This document shows positions 26,967-36,867 of a DNA stretch of 64,000 nt, one piece after another. A program made the position numbers and the translations under genes. Position 1 is the first letter of the stretch, and each line of letters opens with the position of its first letter. The notes under the pieces are model-generated. The model searched no databases, was not told the origin of the DNA, and was given only the letters and a program-made list of their open reading frames with translations. The DNA is from Bradyrhizobium elkanii USDA 76. Its GTDB lineage: Bacteria; Pseudomonadota; Alphaproteobacteria; Rhizobiales; Xanthobacteraceae. Where the stretch lies: positions 8,486,001-8,550,000 of the forward strand of contig NZ_CP066356.1 in the NCBI RefSeq assembly GCF_023278185.1, in the 5' to 3' direction.

Positions 26967-29309
26967 TCAGCCCGCCGCGCGGCGCGGCTGGGCGTTGGTA
27001 TCGGGCTCGGAGGGCGGAGGAAGCTGCATCAGGATGGTCTGGCCCATCGAGGCGATCTCGATGCCCTCCTCCTGGAAGCGCCGCTTCATGCGGCGGTTGA
27101 ACTCGCGTTGCACCGCCCAGCGGCCGCTATCGGTGCAGCGGATCTGGCCGACGATGGTCACCACCGAGCCGTCGACCTTGTCGACGCCCCACAATTCGAG
27201 GTCGCCTCGAATGAACGCGCGATACGCCGTCTCCTGGCGCATTTGGGCGACGATGTCCTTCAGCACCTCGCCGGCGCGGTCGGTGTCCTCCTTGTAGGAG
27301 ACGTTGACGCTGACCGCGGCGTTGCCGGCACCGCGGCTGGAGTTGGTGATCGTCGTCACCGCGCTGAACGGCACGACGTGCACCGAGCCGTCGCCGGCGC
27401 GCAGCCGCATGGTACGGATCGAGACGTTCTCGACCACGCCCGAGAGCCCCGACACCGTGACGTTGTCGCCGACCTGCACGGTGTTCTCGATCAGGAGGAA
27501 CAGCCCGGTGATGAGGTCCTGCACCAGCTTCTGCGAACCGAAGCCGATCGCGATGCCCACGATGCCGGCGCCGGCGAGCAGCGGCGCGACATTGACGCCG
27601 ATCTCGCTGAGCGCGGTGAGCCCGACCACCGCGACGATCATGCAGAACAGCGCGGTGCGCAGCATCGGCTGGAAGGTGCGCAGGCGCGCGGCGCGGGCGT
27701 AATGCCCCTCGCGCGACAGGGTGTCGATCTGCCGGTCCATCAGCGCATTGGCGACCTCCCAGATCACGGCCGCGGCCAGCGCGGCAATCCCGATCGTCAC
27801 CAGCGCCGAGATCAGGCGAGATCCGATCTGGCCGCCATAGAACCAGACGATGGCGTCGACGCCCCAGACCTCGAGCAGCGCGACGAAGCCAATGAAGGCG
27901 ATCACCGCCGTGACCACCTTGCGCAGCAGCGGCAGATAGCGGTTGGCGCGGGCCTCGAGCCCCGGGAAGCGCTGGATCAGCTCCGGGCTGATGCGGAAGC
28001 CGCGATCGATCAGGCTCAGCACCACCATGGTGACGAGGCGGGTCACCAGCAGCACCGCAATGGTGCCGACGAAATATTGCAGCAGCAGCGAATAGCCGTT
28101 GCGGATGTTGAGCGCCCACACCGCCCACAGCGCGAGGTCGAGCGCAATCGCCAGCACATGCCAGAGCGCCGCGAGACGGTTGCGCGTTCGCGCCGCAAGC
28201 CCGGTGCGATCGGCCGGCGCGCGGATGACGTCGGCGACCTGGCGGCGGCACTGCAGGATGATGACGACGACGAACAGATGCACCACCAGCATCACGAGCC
28301 GGATCAGCGCGGCATAGCCGGCGCGATGCAGCCCGAGCAGCAGCGCGACATTGGCAAAGGCGATGCCCGAGACGCCGACGGCGACGATACGCCGGGCCCA
28401 GATCTCGATATAGGCCGCGGTCTCGGCACGGACGCGGAACAGGCCGAACGGCCCTGCCAGCGCGCGCACCGCGCAGATCAAGACGCGCGAGAACACATAG
28501 GCGTTGACGACGGCCAGGATCACGAGCCGCGTGGTCGATTGATCGCCGATCTCGGTGCCGAGCAGCGCGGTGGCGATACCGCCGAACACGACGACCGGCA
28601 GCAATTCGAGCAGCAGGCGGCCGAGCACGAAGGGCAGCCGGACCAGCGACTGCCAGGCCCGCGCGAGGCTGAGCCGGCGCCGCTGCAACTCGGGCGCCGG
28701 CGTGACGTCGGCAACCGACGACGGCGGATCGACGCTGGCGAGCGTCTGCACCGGTACGCGTGCGGTCTGCGGCAGCCGCGCTTCCAGGAACGCGACCGGC
28801 CGCTTGATCAGGCGGAACACCACCCATTCGGCGGCCAGCGCGCAGCCGAACACCAGCGCCAGCTTCCAGGCGATATCGATCAAGAGGCCATAGGCGACCG
28901 GATCGTTGGCGGTGCGCACGAACCAGTAATAGAACGCCGGGAAATGCGTCAGCGTGCGCGCGACGTCGGCGACCTCGCGCGACATCTCGCCGACCTGCTC
29001 GGACACCATCAGCAACAGCTGTGCGCCGAGGCTGTCGGCGGTGAGCGGGATCGGCGAATGCTGCTCCGGCGCCGGCTCCGCGGCAGCCGCCTGCGGCGAG
29101 GCATTGGCGATGGCGCGCAGCGTGTTGATGATCTCGCCGCGCTTCTTGTCGTCCTGCAGCGTGTCGAGCGCGCGCTTGGCCTGCTCGGGCGTCAGCGCAT
29201 CGCTGGTAACGGGTTGCGGCGGCGCCGGCTTGGCGGCCGGCTGCGCGAACGCGGGAGAGACGAACAGGGTGACGACGAGAAGCAGCGCAAGGCGAAGTTT
29301 GTGCGACAC
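26967..29309 (-). CDS. MscS-family mechanosensitive channel, large type
   Basis: The product is about 780 aa from a GTG with GAGG upstream (VSHKLRLALLLVVTLFVSPAFA signal peptide). A longer in-frame ATG at 29459 would place a hydrophilic extension before the signal. Roughly ten membrane segments follow a Q/A/P-rich periplasmic stretch. The MscS core is near the C-terminus (VGIAIGFGSQKLVQDLITGL, NVTVSGLSGVVENVSIRTMR). Such channels open under membrane tension to release solutes on osmotic downshift. The size suggests an MscK/YbdG-like member. It is monocistronic and divergent from the AAA gene, with about 310 bp of non-coding DNA between that show nothing more than possible promoters. Confidence 0.9.
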   Translation of the reverse strand: MSHKLRLALLLVVTLFVSPAFAQPAAKPAPPQPVTSDALTPEQAKRALDTLQDDKKRGEIINTLRAIANASPQAAAAEPAPEQHSPIPLTADSLGAQLLLMVSEQVGEMSREVADVARTLTHFPAFYYWFVRTANDPVAYGLLIDIAWKLALVFGCALAAEWVVFRLIKRPVAFLEARLPQTARVPVQTLASVDPPSSVADVTPAPELQRRRLSLARAWQSLVRLPFVLGRLLLELLPVVVFGGIATALLGTEIGDQSTTRLVILAVVNAYVFSRVLICAVRALAGPFGLFRVRAETAAYIEIWARRIVAVGVSGIAFANVALLLGLHRAGYAALIRLVMLVVHLFVVVIILQCRRQVADVIRAPADRTGLAARTRNRLAALWHVLAIALDLALWAVWALNIRNGYSLLLQYFVGTIAVLLVTRLVTMVVLSLIDRGFRISPELIQRFPGLEARANRYLPLLRKVVTAVIAFIGFVALLEVWGVDAIVWFYGGQIGSRLISALVTIGIAALAAAVIWEVANALMDRQIDTLSREGHYARAARLRTFQPMLRTALFCMIVAVVGLTALSEIGVNVAPLLAGAGIVGIAIGFGSQKLVQDLITGLFLLIENTVQVGDNVTVSGLSGVVENVSIRTMRLRAGDGSVHVVPFSAVTTITNSSRGAGNAAVSVNVSYKEDTDRAGEVLKDIVAQMRQETAYRAFIRGDLELWGVDKVDGSVVTIVGQIRCTDSGRWAVQREFNRRMKRRFQEEGIEIASMGQTILMQLPPPSEPDTNAQPRRAAG

Positions 29310-29623
29310 GAGGGCCTCATAAAATAACTGCGCGACCGCAAACCCTTGGGAGGAATCTGCTCTCGCGCTCGCGCCATGTCGGATACTCCTTTTCGCCCCG
29401 ATGGTGTGTCGGAAGTTTGCCGTTGTGACGGCCATCTCTTGGCATTTGCCGCAACACAATCGTCACAGGCGTTGAGCCGCGTTTACGCTTCCAGTGCGCG
29501 TTCCCGGCCGATCGGCTCACTACACGTCAGGGGTGAGGCCGCAGAATCTTTCGCTTGACGCGCAGGAGCGGCCGTGATGTTCTTACTTTGTTCTTTTGTT
29601 CCCAATTGCGTTTCGGGGGTCTC

Positions 29624-31354
29624 ATGCACGACGTGTTTAGCGACGACGGTCCGGTGCGGCTCTTCATTCACGACGACGATGAAACCCCGCTGGAATTCGT
29701 CCAGGATTTGTTGCGCACGGTGTTCGGGAAATCCGAGCAGGAAGCCATCGCATCCGCTGCCTTGATCGAGGCCAAGGGCGCCATTCCGTGCGGCCCCTAT
29801 CCGGGACCGGTCGCGCGGGCAATCTTCAACTCGGCGAAGTGGCTGATCCGCTCCAACGGCCAGCCATTGATGATCACCACCGAATCCGCCGACGCCAGCC
29901 GCCCCTGCGATCTCTGCGAAGCCCCGAGGGCTGTGACGGAAATTCTGATCCCCGGTACGACTGCGTCGCTGTGCAGCGACTGCCTGCTCGCTGCACGCCG
30001 CAGCTCGGAAGAATTGCCGGGCGAGACGTTTCGGTCCGCTTACGTTGCGCTCGACTGGCATTTCGCCGGCGTTCCGCGCAACCTGATCGTGACACGGGCG
30101 CGACAGTTTCCGGGCCACATGCGCGCCGACGTTCAGGTCGCGATCGACAAGCTGCTCACCGATCCAATCCATTTCTTCGGCATCCATGAAGAATATCGCT
30201 ACGAGACGCTCGACTTCGCGGCGCTGATGAAGGCCGGCCGCAATGCACCGGCGATCGCGCCGCCGCAATATCGCGACGTCGATATCGGCGAGGCCGAGCC
30301 GGTGAAATGCCTCGCCAATGGACTATGGCTGTGCCGAACCGGCGAACTGCGCTACGCCGTGCTGCTGACGTTCCATCGCGAATATAATCACGAGCCGTCG
30401 CTGCGAATCGAGCTGGCGTTGCCCGCCGGCGCGACCGGCAATGCTTTCGTGCAGCGCACTTTCGCCGAGTTGGAGGCCGCCGTGCATGCGGCGCGATCCT
30501 ATCGCGGCAAGATCCTGTCGCTGGAGGATGGCGCCAATTATCGCGGACGATCGCGTGGACTGACCGTGCATCGCCTGCCGACGGTCGCCCGCGATGACGT
30601 AATTCTGCCGGACCGGACGCTGCGGCTGCTCGACCGCAACGTGCTCGGTTTTGTCGAAAGCCGCGATCTGCTGCGCGGGCTCGGCCAGTCGACCCGCAAA
30701 GGCATCCTGCTCTACGGCCCGCCCGGCACCGGCAAGACCCACACCATTCGCTATCTCGCCACCAACCTGCCGGATCACACCACGCTGATCATCACCGCCG
30801 AGCAGGTCGGGCTGCTCGGCGCCTATATGAACCTCGCGCGGCTGCTGCAGCCCACCATGGTCGTGATCGAGGACGTCGATCTGATCGCACGCGACCGCGA
30901 GGACATGGGCGGACCGTGCGAGGAATCCCTGCTCAACAAGCTGCTTAACGAGATGGACGGCCTGAAGGAGGATTGCGACATCCTGTTCGTGCTGACCTCC
31001 AACCGTCCCGAAGAGCTCGAGAGCGCGCTGGCCGGCCGGCCCGGCCGCATTGACCAGGCGATCGAGGTGCCGCTGCCCGACGAGACCGGACGCAGCAAGC
31101 TGATCCGGCTGTACGGCAAGGGCCTGCCGCTGGAGCAGCCGATCGTCGACGAAGCGGTGCAGCGCACCGCCGGCGTCAGCGCCGCCTTCATCAAGGAGCT
31201 GATGCGCCGCATCGCGCAGGCCAGCATCGCCCGCGAGGGAGGCCAGGATGTCACCGCTGACGACATCGACGGGGCGCTGAACGAGATGCTGTTCGACGGC
31301 GGCCGGCTCAACGTGAAGCTGCTCGGCGGCGCGCAGGGGATGAGTGCGGGGTGA
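29624..31354 (+). CDS. ClpS-like domain, zinc finger and AAA+ ATPase fusion
   Basis: The product is 576 aa from ATG 29624 after GGGGGT. Residues 10-85 read like ClpS (VRLFIHDDDETPLEFVQDLL, VFGKSEQEAI, CGPYPGPVA). A four-cysteine zinc site follows at C95/C98 and C117/C120, comparable to the ClpX zinc-binding domain. A variable linker leads to an AAA+ module with Walker A GPPGTGKT (365-372), Walker B VVIEDVD (413-419) and LAGRPGRIDQAIEVPLPD, most like FtsH/Cdc48-class ATPases. There is no protease domain. It may be a self-contained substrate-recognition and unfolding machine; this role is inference. It is convergent with the TPR gene downstream. Confidence 0.88.
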   Translation: MHDVFSDDGPVRLFIHDDDETPLEFVQDLLRTVFGKSEQEAIASAALIEAKGAIPCGPYPGPVARAIFNSAKWLIRSNGQPLMITTESADASRPCDLCEAPRAVTEILIPGTTASLCSDCLLAARRSSEELPGETFRSAYVALDWHFAGVPRNLIVTRARQFPGHMRADVQVAIDKLLTDPIHFFGIHEEYRYETLDFAALMKAGRNAPAIAPPQYRDVDIGEAEPVKCLANGLWLCRTGELRYAVLLTFHREYNHEPSLRIELALPAGATGNAFVQRTFAELEAAVHAARSYRGKILSLEDGANYRGRSRGLTVHRLPTVARDDVILPDRTLRLLDRNVLGFVESRDLLRGLGQSTRKGILLYGPPGTGKTHTIRYLATNLPDHTTLIITAEQVGLLGAYMNLARLLQPTMVVIEDVDLIARDREDMGGPCEESLLNKLLNEMDGLKEDCDILFVLTSNRPEELESALAGRPGRIDQAIEVPLPDETGRSKLIRLYGKGLPLEQPIVDEAVQRTAGVSAAFIKELMRRIAQASIAREGGQDVTADDIDGALNEMLFDGGRLNVKLLGGAQGMSAG

Positions 31355-31361
31355 TGGCCGA

Positions 31362-33554
31362 TCACTTCGCCGCTGCCGGCAGTAGCAGCGCGGGCTCGCC
31401 GGCCGAGGCACGCGCGAGTTCGTCCGATATCCGCGTCAGCACGCGGTCCCAGGCCTGCGGCTTGTCCTGGCGGAACAGCCGCATGGTCGGATACCAGGGC
31501 GTGTCGGCGCGGTCGCGCAGCCAGCGCCAGTCGAGCGCATAGGGACACAGCATCCAGACCGGGCGGCCGAGTGCGCCGGCGAGATGCGCCACCGAGGTGT
31601 CGACGGCGATGACGAGATCGAGTGCACAGACGGCCGCCGCGGTGTCGGCGAAGTCGCCGAGCATCGGCGCGAGGTCGACGATGCCGGCACCAAGGCCCCG
31701 CAGCACGGGAGCATCGTCCGGCCGCGGCTCCTTCTGCAGGCTGTAGAGCTGCACGCCTGATGTGACCAGCCGCGGCAGCACGGCGTCCGCCGGCAGCGAG
31801 CGCTGGCGGTCGCCCTTGTGCCTGGGATTGCCGGCCCAAACCACGCCGACCTTCAGCGCGGTCACCCCGGCGAGCGCCTCGCGCCAGCGCGCGAGCTTGC
31901 CGGCGTCCGCCCGCAGATAGAATGTCGCTGCGGGAATGGTCTCGACGGTGGTGCGGAAGATCCGCGGCAGGCTGAGCAGCGGCAGCTGCAGATCGAACGG
32001 CGGCAGCGGCTCGCCGCGCGCGAACACCGCGACATCGGGCAGCATCGGCCGCAGCAGCGTGACCAGCGCCGGCTGCACCTGCAGAACGATCCGGCCGCCA
32101 CCGCCCGCCAACATCGGCACATAACGGACGAAATTGATGGCGTCGCCGAGCCCGTATTCGGCGAACAACAGCAGCGTACGTCCGGCGAGCGGCTCGCCCT
32201 GCCATTCCGGCCCGTCGAACACGGGATCGCCGTCGCTGAGCATCCTGGTCTTGCGGCGCCACTGATACTCCTCAAAGCCTTCCCCGAACTCGCCGTTCAT
32301 CAGCAGGAAATGCGCGTGGTTGTAATGCGCCAGCGGCTGTTCGGGATCGAGTGCGATCGCCCGGCGCGAGGCCACCAGCGCCGCATCGATCTCGCCGGCA
32401 TTGCGCAGCGCGACCGCGAGGTTGGCGTGGCCCTTGGCATAGAGCGGCTCGAGCTCGATGGCGCGCCGATGCGCGGCGACCGCGGCCTCGACCAGGTTCT
32501 GCGCCTCGAAGATGATCCCGAGATTGGTGTGCGCGGCGGCGTAGTCCGGCTTCAGCGCCAGCGCGAGCTCGGCGCAGGCGATGGCGTCGTCGACCTGTCC
32601 GAGCTCGAACAGGCAGGCGCCGAGATTGTTGAGGATGACGTGATCGGACGGGTCGCGGGCCGAGACCTGCCGATAGATGCGCACTGCCTCCTCGCGCTCG
32701 CCCGCCTCGTGCAGCACCATGGCCAGCAGGCGCTGCGGCGCGATGTTGCCGGGATCGAGTGCGATCGCGCGGCGGTAATGCAGGATCGCGTCGTCCAGCA
32801 AGCCCTGGCGATAGAGCGCCGCACCAAGGCCGCAATGCAATCCGGCATTGTCGGGATCCGCGGCAAGTCCGCGGCGATAGGCCGTGGCGGCCGCTTCGTG
32901 CCTTTTCTGATCGCTCAGCACATTGCCAAGGTTCAGCCAGACGCCGTGGTAGACCGGATCGCGGGCGATCACCTCGCGATAGGCCTGCTCCGCCTCGACC
33001 GGCCGCTGCTGCCCGGCCAGCGCGACGGCGAGGTTGAACCGCGCCCGCGTCAGGCCGCCATCGAGCGCGATCGCACGGCGGAACGCGGTCTCGGCCTCGT
33101 CGAAACGCGACAGATCGCACAATGCGACGCCGAGCTTGATGTGCAGGCCGGCATCCTGCGGCCGCAGCATCACGCCGCGCTCAAACGCCGCCACCGCGCC
33201 TTCGTGCTCGCCCTTCACGTCGAGCGCATCGCCGAGCGTGGCGAAGGCCGGTGCATGATCCGGATCGAGGTTGAACACCCGGTTCAGCAGCAGCGCGCCT
33301 TCCGCGGCACGATCGGTCGCGAAGGCGATGACGGCGGACAGATGCAGCGCCGGAACATGGTCGGGATCGGCGGTGAGGATGTCGCCGCACAGCGTGCCGG
33401 CCTCCGCCGCGCGGCCCGCGCCGTAATGCGCCACCGCATCCCGCAACATCCGATCGACCGCCACGCTGCCCACGATACCGCCCCTGCCAAACACCCCGAT
33501 GCGGATTAAACGGGCGGCGGCGTCAAATCCGGCACGCGAATCTCGGTTGAACAA
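31362..33554 (-). CDS. large TPR protein with glycosyltransferase-like C-terminus
   Basis: Up to 730 aa; the true start may be nearer ATG 33449 or a GTG between. Residues about 40-450 form at least ten TPRs (e.g. HIKLGVALCDLSRFDEAETA, NLAVALAGQQRPVEAEQAYR, NLGACLFELGQVDDAIACAE). The C-terminal third (TLLLFAEYGLGDAINFVRYV, VWAGNPRHKGDRQRSLP, LVIAVDTSVAHLAGALGRPV) resembles heptosyltransferase/GT41-like domains found behind TPR arrays. It may glycosylate a protein or envelope polymer. Substrate unknown. Confidence 0.85.
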   Translation of the reverse strand: MFNRDSRAGFDAAARLIRIGVFGRGGIVGSVAVDRMLRDAVAHYGAGRAAEAGTLCGDILTADPDHVPALHLSAVIAFATDRAAEGALLLNRVFNLDPDHAPAFATLGDALDVKGEHEGAVAAFERGVMLRPQDAGLHIKLGVALCDLSRFDEAETAFRRAIALDGGLTRARFNLAVALAGQQRPVEAEQAYREVIARDPVYHGVWLNLGNVLSDQKRHEAAATAYRRGLAADPDNAGLHCGLGAALYRQGLLDDAILHYRRAIALDPGNIAPQRLLAMVLHEAGEREEAVRIYRQVSARDPSDHVILNNLGACLFELGQVDDAIACAELALALKPDYAAAHTNLGIIFEAQNLVEAAVAAHRRAIELEPLYAKGHANLAVALRNAGEIDAALVASRRAIALDPEQPLAHYNHAHFLLMNGEFGEGFEEYQWRRKTRMLSDGDPVFDGPEWQGEPLAGRTLLLFAEYGLGDAINFVRYVPMLAGGGGRIVLQVQPALVTLLRPMLPDVAVFARGEPLPPFDLQLPLLSLPRIFRTTVETIPAATFYLRADAGKLARWREALAGVTALKVGVVWAGNPRHKGDRQRSLPADAVLPRLVTSGVQLYSLQKEPRPDDAPVLRGLGAGIVDLAPMLGDFADTAAAVCALDLVIAVDTSVAHLAGALGRPVWMLCPYALDWRWLRDRADTPWYPTMRLFRQDKPQAWDRVLTRISDELARASAGEPALLLPAAAK

Positions 33555-33582
33555 TCAAAGCCCGGGTGCAGGTCCTTGATCT

Positions 33583-33712
33583 TCTCCTTCCCCCTGAAAG
33601 GGGGAAGGTCGGGATGGGGGTCAGCGGCAGACGACGCTGCAAGTGGATAGAGCAGATCCCCACCCGCTTTGCTCTGTCGAGCAAAGCGACCTCCCCTTTT
33701 CAAGGGGAGGTA
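33583..33712. repeat. dispersed repeat upstream of TPR gene
   Basis: CCTTCCCCCTGAAAGGGGGA and ACCTCCCCTTTTCAAGGGGA (followed by GGT) bracket a segment with GCTTTGCTCTGTCGAGCAAAGC. The pattern of two hairpins flanking a central palindrome is typical of Bradyrhizobium intergenic repeats. It lies in the divergent gap between the TPR gene and the Rrf2 gene. Confidence 0.6.
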
Positions 33713-33767
33713 AGAGGGCGACCAGCAGCGATGATAGCCGCCATCGCCCCCTTGACGGCCATCGCAT

Positions 33768-33790
33768 CATGTAACATATGAAGTTACATG
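33768..33790. promoter_or_regulatory. probable Rrf2 autoregulatory operator
   Basis: CATGTAAC (33768-33775) and GTTACATG (33783-33790) form a perfect 8-bp inverted repeat with a 7-bp spacer. The right half includes the ATG of the Rrf2 regulator gene. Binding there would block its translation initiation region and promoter, a typical autorepressor arrangement. Confidence 0.7.
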
Positions 33791-34252
33791 ATCCGCGATA
33801 GCCGCCTGTCCAGCGTCCTGCATGGCCTGCTCCACATGATCGGGGCCGGCGAGCCGGTCACGTCGGAGCAACTTGCACAGGCGATGGCCACCAACCCGGT
33901 GGTCGTGCGCCGCGTGATGGCGGGGCTGCGCGAGCAGGGTCTGGTGCATTCGGAGAAGGGCCATGGCGGCGGCTGGACGCTGGCGCGCGATCCCGCCGAC
34001 ATCACGCTCGCGGACATCTATGGCGCGGTCGGCGCGCCCACGATCGTTGCGATGGGCCATCGCTCGGAAAATCCCGGCTGCCTGGTCGAACAGGCCGTCA
34101 ACGACGCGCTCGGAGACGCGTTTCGCGAGGTCGAGGCGCTGTTCCTGAAGCGGCTCGGCGCGGTGACGCTCGACGCGCTCGCGAGGGATTTCAAGCGCCG
34201 GCTCGCCAAACACAAACAAAGCCTCGAGGACCAGATTCATGCAGTCAAGTGA
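33788..34252 (+). CDS. Rrf2-family transcriptional regulator
   Basis: The product is 154 residues. The winged HTH is at residues 10-65 ([50 protein letters not shown]), the hallmark of Rrf2. The IscR/NsrR cluster-binding three-cysteine pattern is absent; only one Cys (NPGCLVEQ) is present, so iron-sulfur sensing is unlikely. Its stop overlaps the next gene by 14 nt, indicating an operon with a methyltransferase that it probably regulates. Confidence 0.92.
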   Translation: MIRDSRLSSVLHGLLHMIGAGEPVTSEQLAQAMATNPVVVRRVMAGLREQGLVHSEKGHGGGWTLARDPADITLADIYGAVGAPTIVAMGHRSENPGCLVEQAVNDALGDAFREVEALFLKRLGAVTLDALARDFKRRLAKHKQSLEDQIHAVK

Positions 34253-35057
34253 GCCGGCGAAAGCTCTGCCGTACAACGATCCCGCGCACTGGGACAGAAT
34301 GGTCGCCGCCTATGAGGCGCAGTCGCAGCCGTTCACGACATTGTTCGCCGACGCCGCAGTCGCAACGCTGCCGATCGACCCGTCATCCAGGGTGATCGAC
34401 GTCGCCACCGGCACGGGCGCCGCGGCGCTGGCCGCCGCCCGCACCGGGGCCCAGGTCACCGCGATCGACTTCTCCGCCGGCATGGTGGCGCGGGTCCGGG
34501 CGCATGGTGCGGCGAATATCGAGGCGCGGCAGATGGACGGCCAGGCGCTCGATCTGCCGGATGCCGCGTTCGACGCGGCGGTGTCGGTGTTCGGCGTGAT
34601 GCTGTTTCCGGACTGGCGCGCCGGCCTCTGCGAGATGGCGCGGGTGACGCGACCGGGCGGATCGGCGGCGATTGCGGTCTGGAAAAGCGCCGATGGCGCC
34701 GCCGTGCATCTCTTGCTCTCGCAGATCATCCGGCGGCTCTATCCTGACAACGTCACGCCGATGCCCTGCACCGGCCTCGCCGAGCTCGCCGATCCCGGCC
34801 GCCTCGCCGCTGCGCTCGTCGCCGCCGGCTTCTCCGATCCGGCGATTGCCGAGGTCACCCACGACTTCAAACTCAATGTCGCCAATCCCGGCGACGTCGA
34901 CAGATTGTTCGAGTTCATGCCGCACTGGAGCGGGCTCGATGCCGAGCAGAGCGCCGCAGTCGCGCGCGCATTCCGGAGCGAGATCGAGCGGGGGCGAGTC
35001 GGCGACAGCTTCGCGATTCCGTCGACCGCGCTGATCGCGACGGCCCGGCGGGCTTGA
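34239..35057 (+). CDS. class I SAM-dependent methyltransferase
   Basis: The 272-aa protein has motif [17 protein letters not shown], the acidic loop AIDFSAGMV, and motif post-[17 protein letters not shown]. These match Methyltransf_11/25 of small-molecule methyltransferases. Substrate unknown. It overlaps the Rrf2 gene and depends on the same promoter. Confidence 0.92.
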   Translation: MQSSEPAKALPYNDPAHWDRMVAAYEAQSQPFTTLFADAAVATLPIDPSSRVIDVATGTGAAALAAARTGAQVTAIDFSAGMVARVRAHGAANIEARQMDGQALDLPDAAFDAAVSVFGVMLFPDWRAGLCEMARVTRPGGSAAIAVWKSADGAAVHLLLSQIIRRLYPDNVTPMPCTGLAELADPGRLAAALVAAGFSDPAIAEVTHDFKLNVANPGDVDRLFEFMPHWSGLDAEQSAAVARAFRSEIERGRVGDSFAIPSTALIATARRA

Positions 35058-35102
35058 CCGCAGCTGGCGTAATCCGACTACGTATGCGGTCCCCTGCCGG
35101 CA

Positions 35103-35270
35103 CTAGCGCTTGTCGTCGTCCGGCTTTTCTTCATCGCTCGGCGGCTGCAGGCCGGGGCTGTTGGCCCAGCGATCGAGTTCCTCGATGACCCGCCGGTGGC
35201 TCGGCCGTAGCGGCTCTTCACCACCGGGCTCTTGCGACAATTTTCGGGGCAGCTTGACCTGATCTGGCAT
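35103..35270 (-). CDS. small hydrophilic protein of unknown function
   Basis: The 55-aa frame starts MPDQVKLPRKLSQEPGG and ends in a charged EEKPDDDKR tail. The start has GGAG nine bases upstream. The middle part (RPSHRRVIEELDRWANSPG) looks helical. I know no function. It sits directly downstream of mscL on the same strand. Confidence 0.55.
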   Translation of the reverse strand: MPDQVKLPRKLSQEPGGEEPLRPSHRRVIEELDRWANSPGLQPPSDEEKPDDDKR

Positions 35271-35320
35271 GGCTAGACTCCAGAGCTGGGGGCTGTACGC
35301 AGTGGAATTCGCAGCGATTG

Positions 35321-35740
35321 CTACGCGCGCGACTTGAGGAGATCGCGAATCTCGGCGAGCAGCTCCTGATCTTTGGTCGGCTTCGGCGGCTCGGCCGGCG
35401 CCGCGGGCGCTTCGCGCTTGAGCTGGTTCATGAGGCGGACCACGATGAACAGCACGAAGGCAACGATCAGGAAGTTGAGCGTCAGGGTCAGGAAGTTGCC
35501 CCAGGCCAGCACCGCGCCCTGCTTCTTGGCATCGGCCAGGTTGGTCGCCGCTACCGACTTCGACAGCGCCGTGAAATAGTTGGAGAAGTCGAGCCCGCCG
35601 CTGATCGCGCCGATGATCGGCATGATGATATCGGCCACCATCGACGAGACGATCGCGCCGAATGCCGCGCCGATGATCACGCCGACGGCGAGATCGACGA
35701 CATTGCCTTTCATGGCGAATTCCCTGAATTCCTTCAGCAT
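35321..35740 (-). CDS. mscL: large-conductance mechanosensitive channel MscL
   Basis: The 139-aa protein carries the MscL pattern: N-terminal [40 protein letters not shown] in the first membrane helix, and [20 protein letters not shown] in the second, ending in a charged helix with [13 protein letters not shown]. MscL pentamers open near lytic tension and jettison solutes. Length is normal. The small 55-aa gene follows it. Confidence 0.97.
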   Translation of the reverse strand: MLKEFREFAMKGNVVDLAVGVIIGAAFGAIVSSMVADIIMPIIGAISGGLDFSNYFTALSKSVAATNLADAKKQGAVLAWGNFLTLTLNFLIVAFVLFIVVRLMNQLKREAPAAPAEPPKPTKDQELLAEIRDLLKSRA

Positions 35741-35818
35741 GTGATCTCCTGTTCTCCAAATGAATGCGATGGCACGGCGCGGCGACTGGATCGCCGGCCG
35801 CTATAAGGGGACGAAAGA

Positions 35819-36103
35819 CTATTTGCGATCGGCCGGCTTCGCGGGCGCCGCGACCGGCTGCGCAGGCGCGGCCTGCTCCCATGGCGCCGGCAGGATGACC
35901 CGCGCCGGCGGCAGGTTCTGCGCGGCGCGCTGCACATTCGCATTGGCCGGGTGCGGCTCGTCGGCGGAATTATCCGCGCGGGCGATGGCGACATGGATGC
36001 CGAGCGCCAGCGCGACGAATCCAATTCCCGCAGCAAGCGCCGCGCCAAACCGCGGCATGGCAGGCCGCTGCCGGTTCATGATGGCAGGATGAGATGAGGT
36101 CAT
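35819..36103 (-). CDS. small membrane-anchored proline-rich protein
   Basis: The 94-aa product has a single hydrophobic segment (FGAALAAGIGFVALALGIHV) followed by a proline/alanine-rich tail (VILPAPWEQAAPAQPVAAPA). It is probably a periplasm-facing anchored peptide. The family is not recognised. It lies between mscL and the DUF3597 gene on the same strand. Confidence 0.55.
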   Translation of the reverse strand: MTSSHPAIMNRQRPAMPRFGAALAAGIGFVALALGIHVAIARADNSADEPHPANANVQRAAQNLPPARVILPAPWEQAAPAQPVAAPAKPADRK

Positions 36104-36180
36104 CGCAGCTGCTCCTCACGCAATACACATCGTTCGGAACCGTGCGGGCGCGAGCGCCGCGCACGGCTCGAGGCGGGACG

Positions 36181-36585
36181 TCAGGTCTTGATGTCGTCCG
36201 GCAGCTTGCCGCCATTGGCGGCGAGCTTCGCCATCACCTGCTGATGCAGCCAGACATTCATGGTGGCGGTGTTGCTGGTGTCGCCGGTGTAGTGCAGCTC
36301 CTTGGCGAGCTCCTTGCGCGCCGCAAGGCTGCTGTCGAGACCGAGCGCCTTCATCAGGTCGACGATCGAGCTGCGCCAGTCGAGCTTCTCGCCGGTCGCA
36401 GCGGCCGCCTTGTCGACGATCGCGGCGACGTCGACGGTTTGTGCCGCCGCCGTGCCGGACGCAGCGGATGCAGACGCCGACGCCGATGGCGCCGCGCCGG
36501 GCGCTGTCGTTGTCGTGCTCTCAGCGGTCTTGGCCTGGGCGCCGTGGCCGAAGATTGCACCCATGATGCTTCCAAAAATGCTCAT
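36181..36585 (-). CDS. DUF3597 protein
   Basis: The 134-aa protein begins MSIFGSIMGAIFGH, followed by a low-complexity S/A/T-rich linker (residues 20-50) and a conserved C-terminal domain (VDVAAIVDKAAAATGEKLDW, SSIVDLMKALGLDSSLAARK, ELHYTGDTSNTATMNVWLHQ). This layout is typical of DUF3597, whose function is unknown. The following gap up to 36867 contains no gene. Confidence 0.85.
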   Translation of the reverse strand: MSIFGSIMGAIFGHGAQAKTAESTTTTAPGAAPSASASASAASGTAAAQTVDVAAIVDKAAAATGEKLDWRSSIVDLMKALGLDSSLAARKELAKELHYTGDTSNTATMNVWLHQQVMAKLAANGGKLPDDIKT

Positions 36586-36867
36586 GATCTCTCGCTCCGT
36601 GCGCCCGAGACACCGCTCGTCCCGTGGCTGTTTCCAGTGACGGGGCGGACGATAGGCAGGCCATTGGCCGAGCGGAAGATGACCATCGTCACTATCGGAG
36701 TGAGGGACGGCGTGGTGCTGTTGGCGGGGAAAGCGTGCGGCTTTCTGCGGCCGCGCGACAGCCTTTCATCGCACGCCCCACGTGCGATGAAGTCAGCCGT
36801 CCCGGCCCGATTCGCCAGCCCCGAGAAGTCGGGACGGCTGACACAGACGTGTGCGCGTTGTCGCTAA

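Noticed and set aside
26880..29327. 815-codon open frame on the plus strand opposite the MscS gene
   Set aside because: The composition is Asp/Arg/His/Gln-rich without domains, as expected for antisense of a membrane-protein gene. The minus-strand frame has a signal peptide and MscS motifs.
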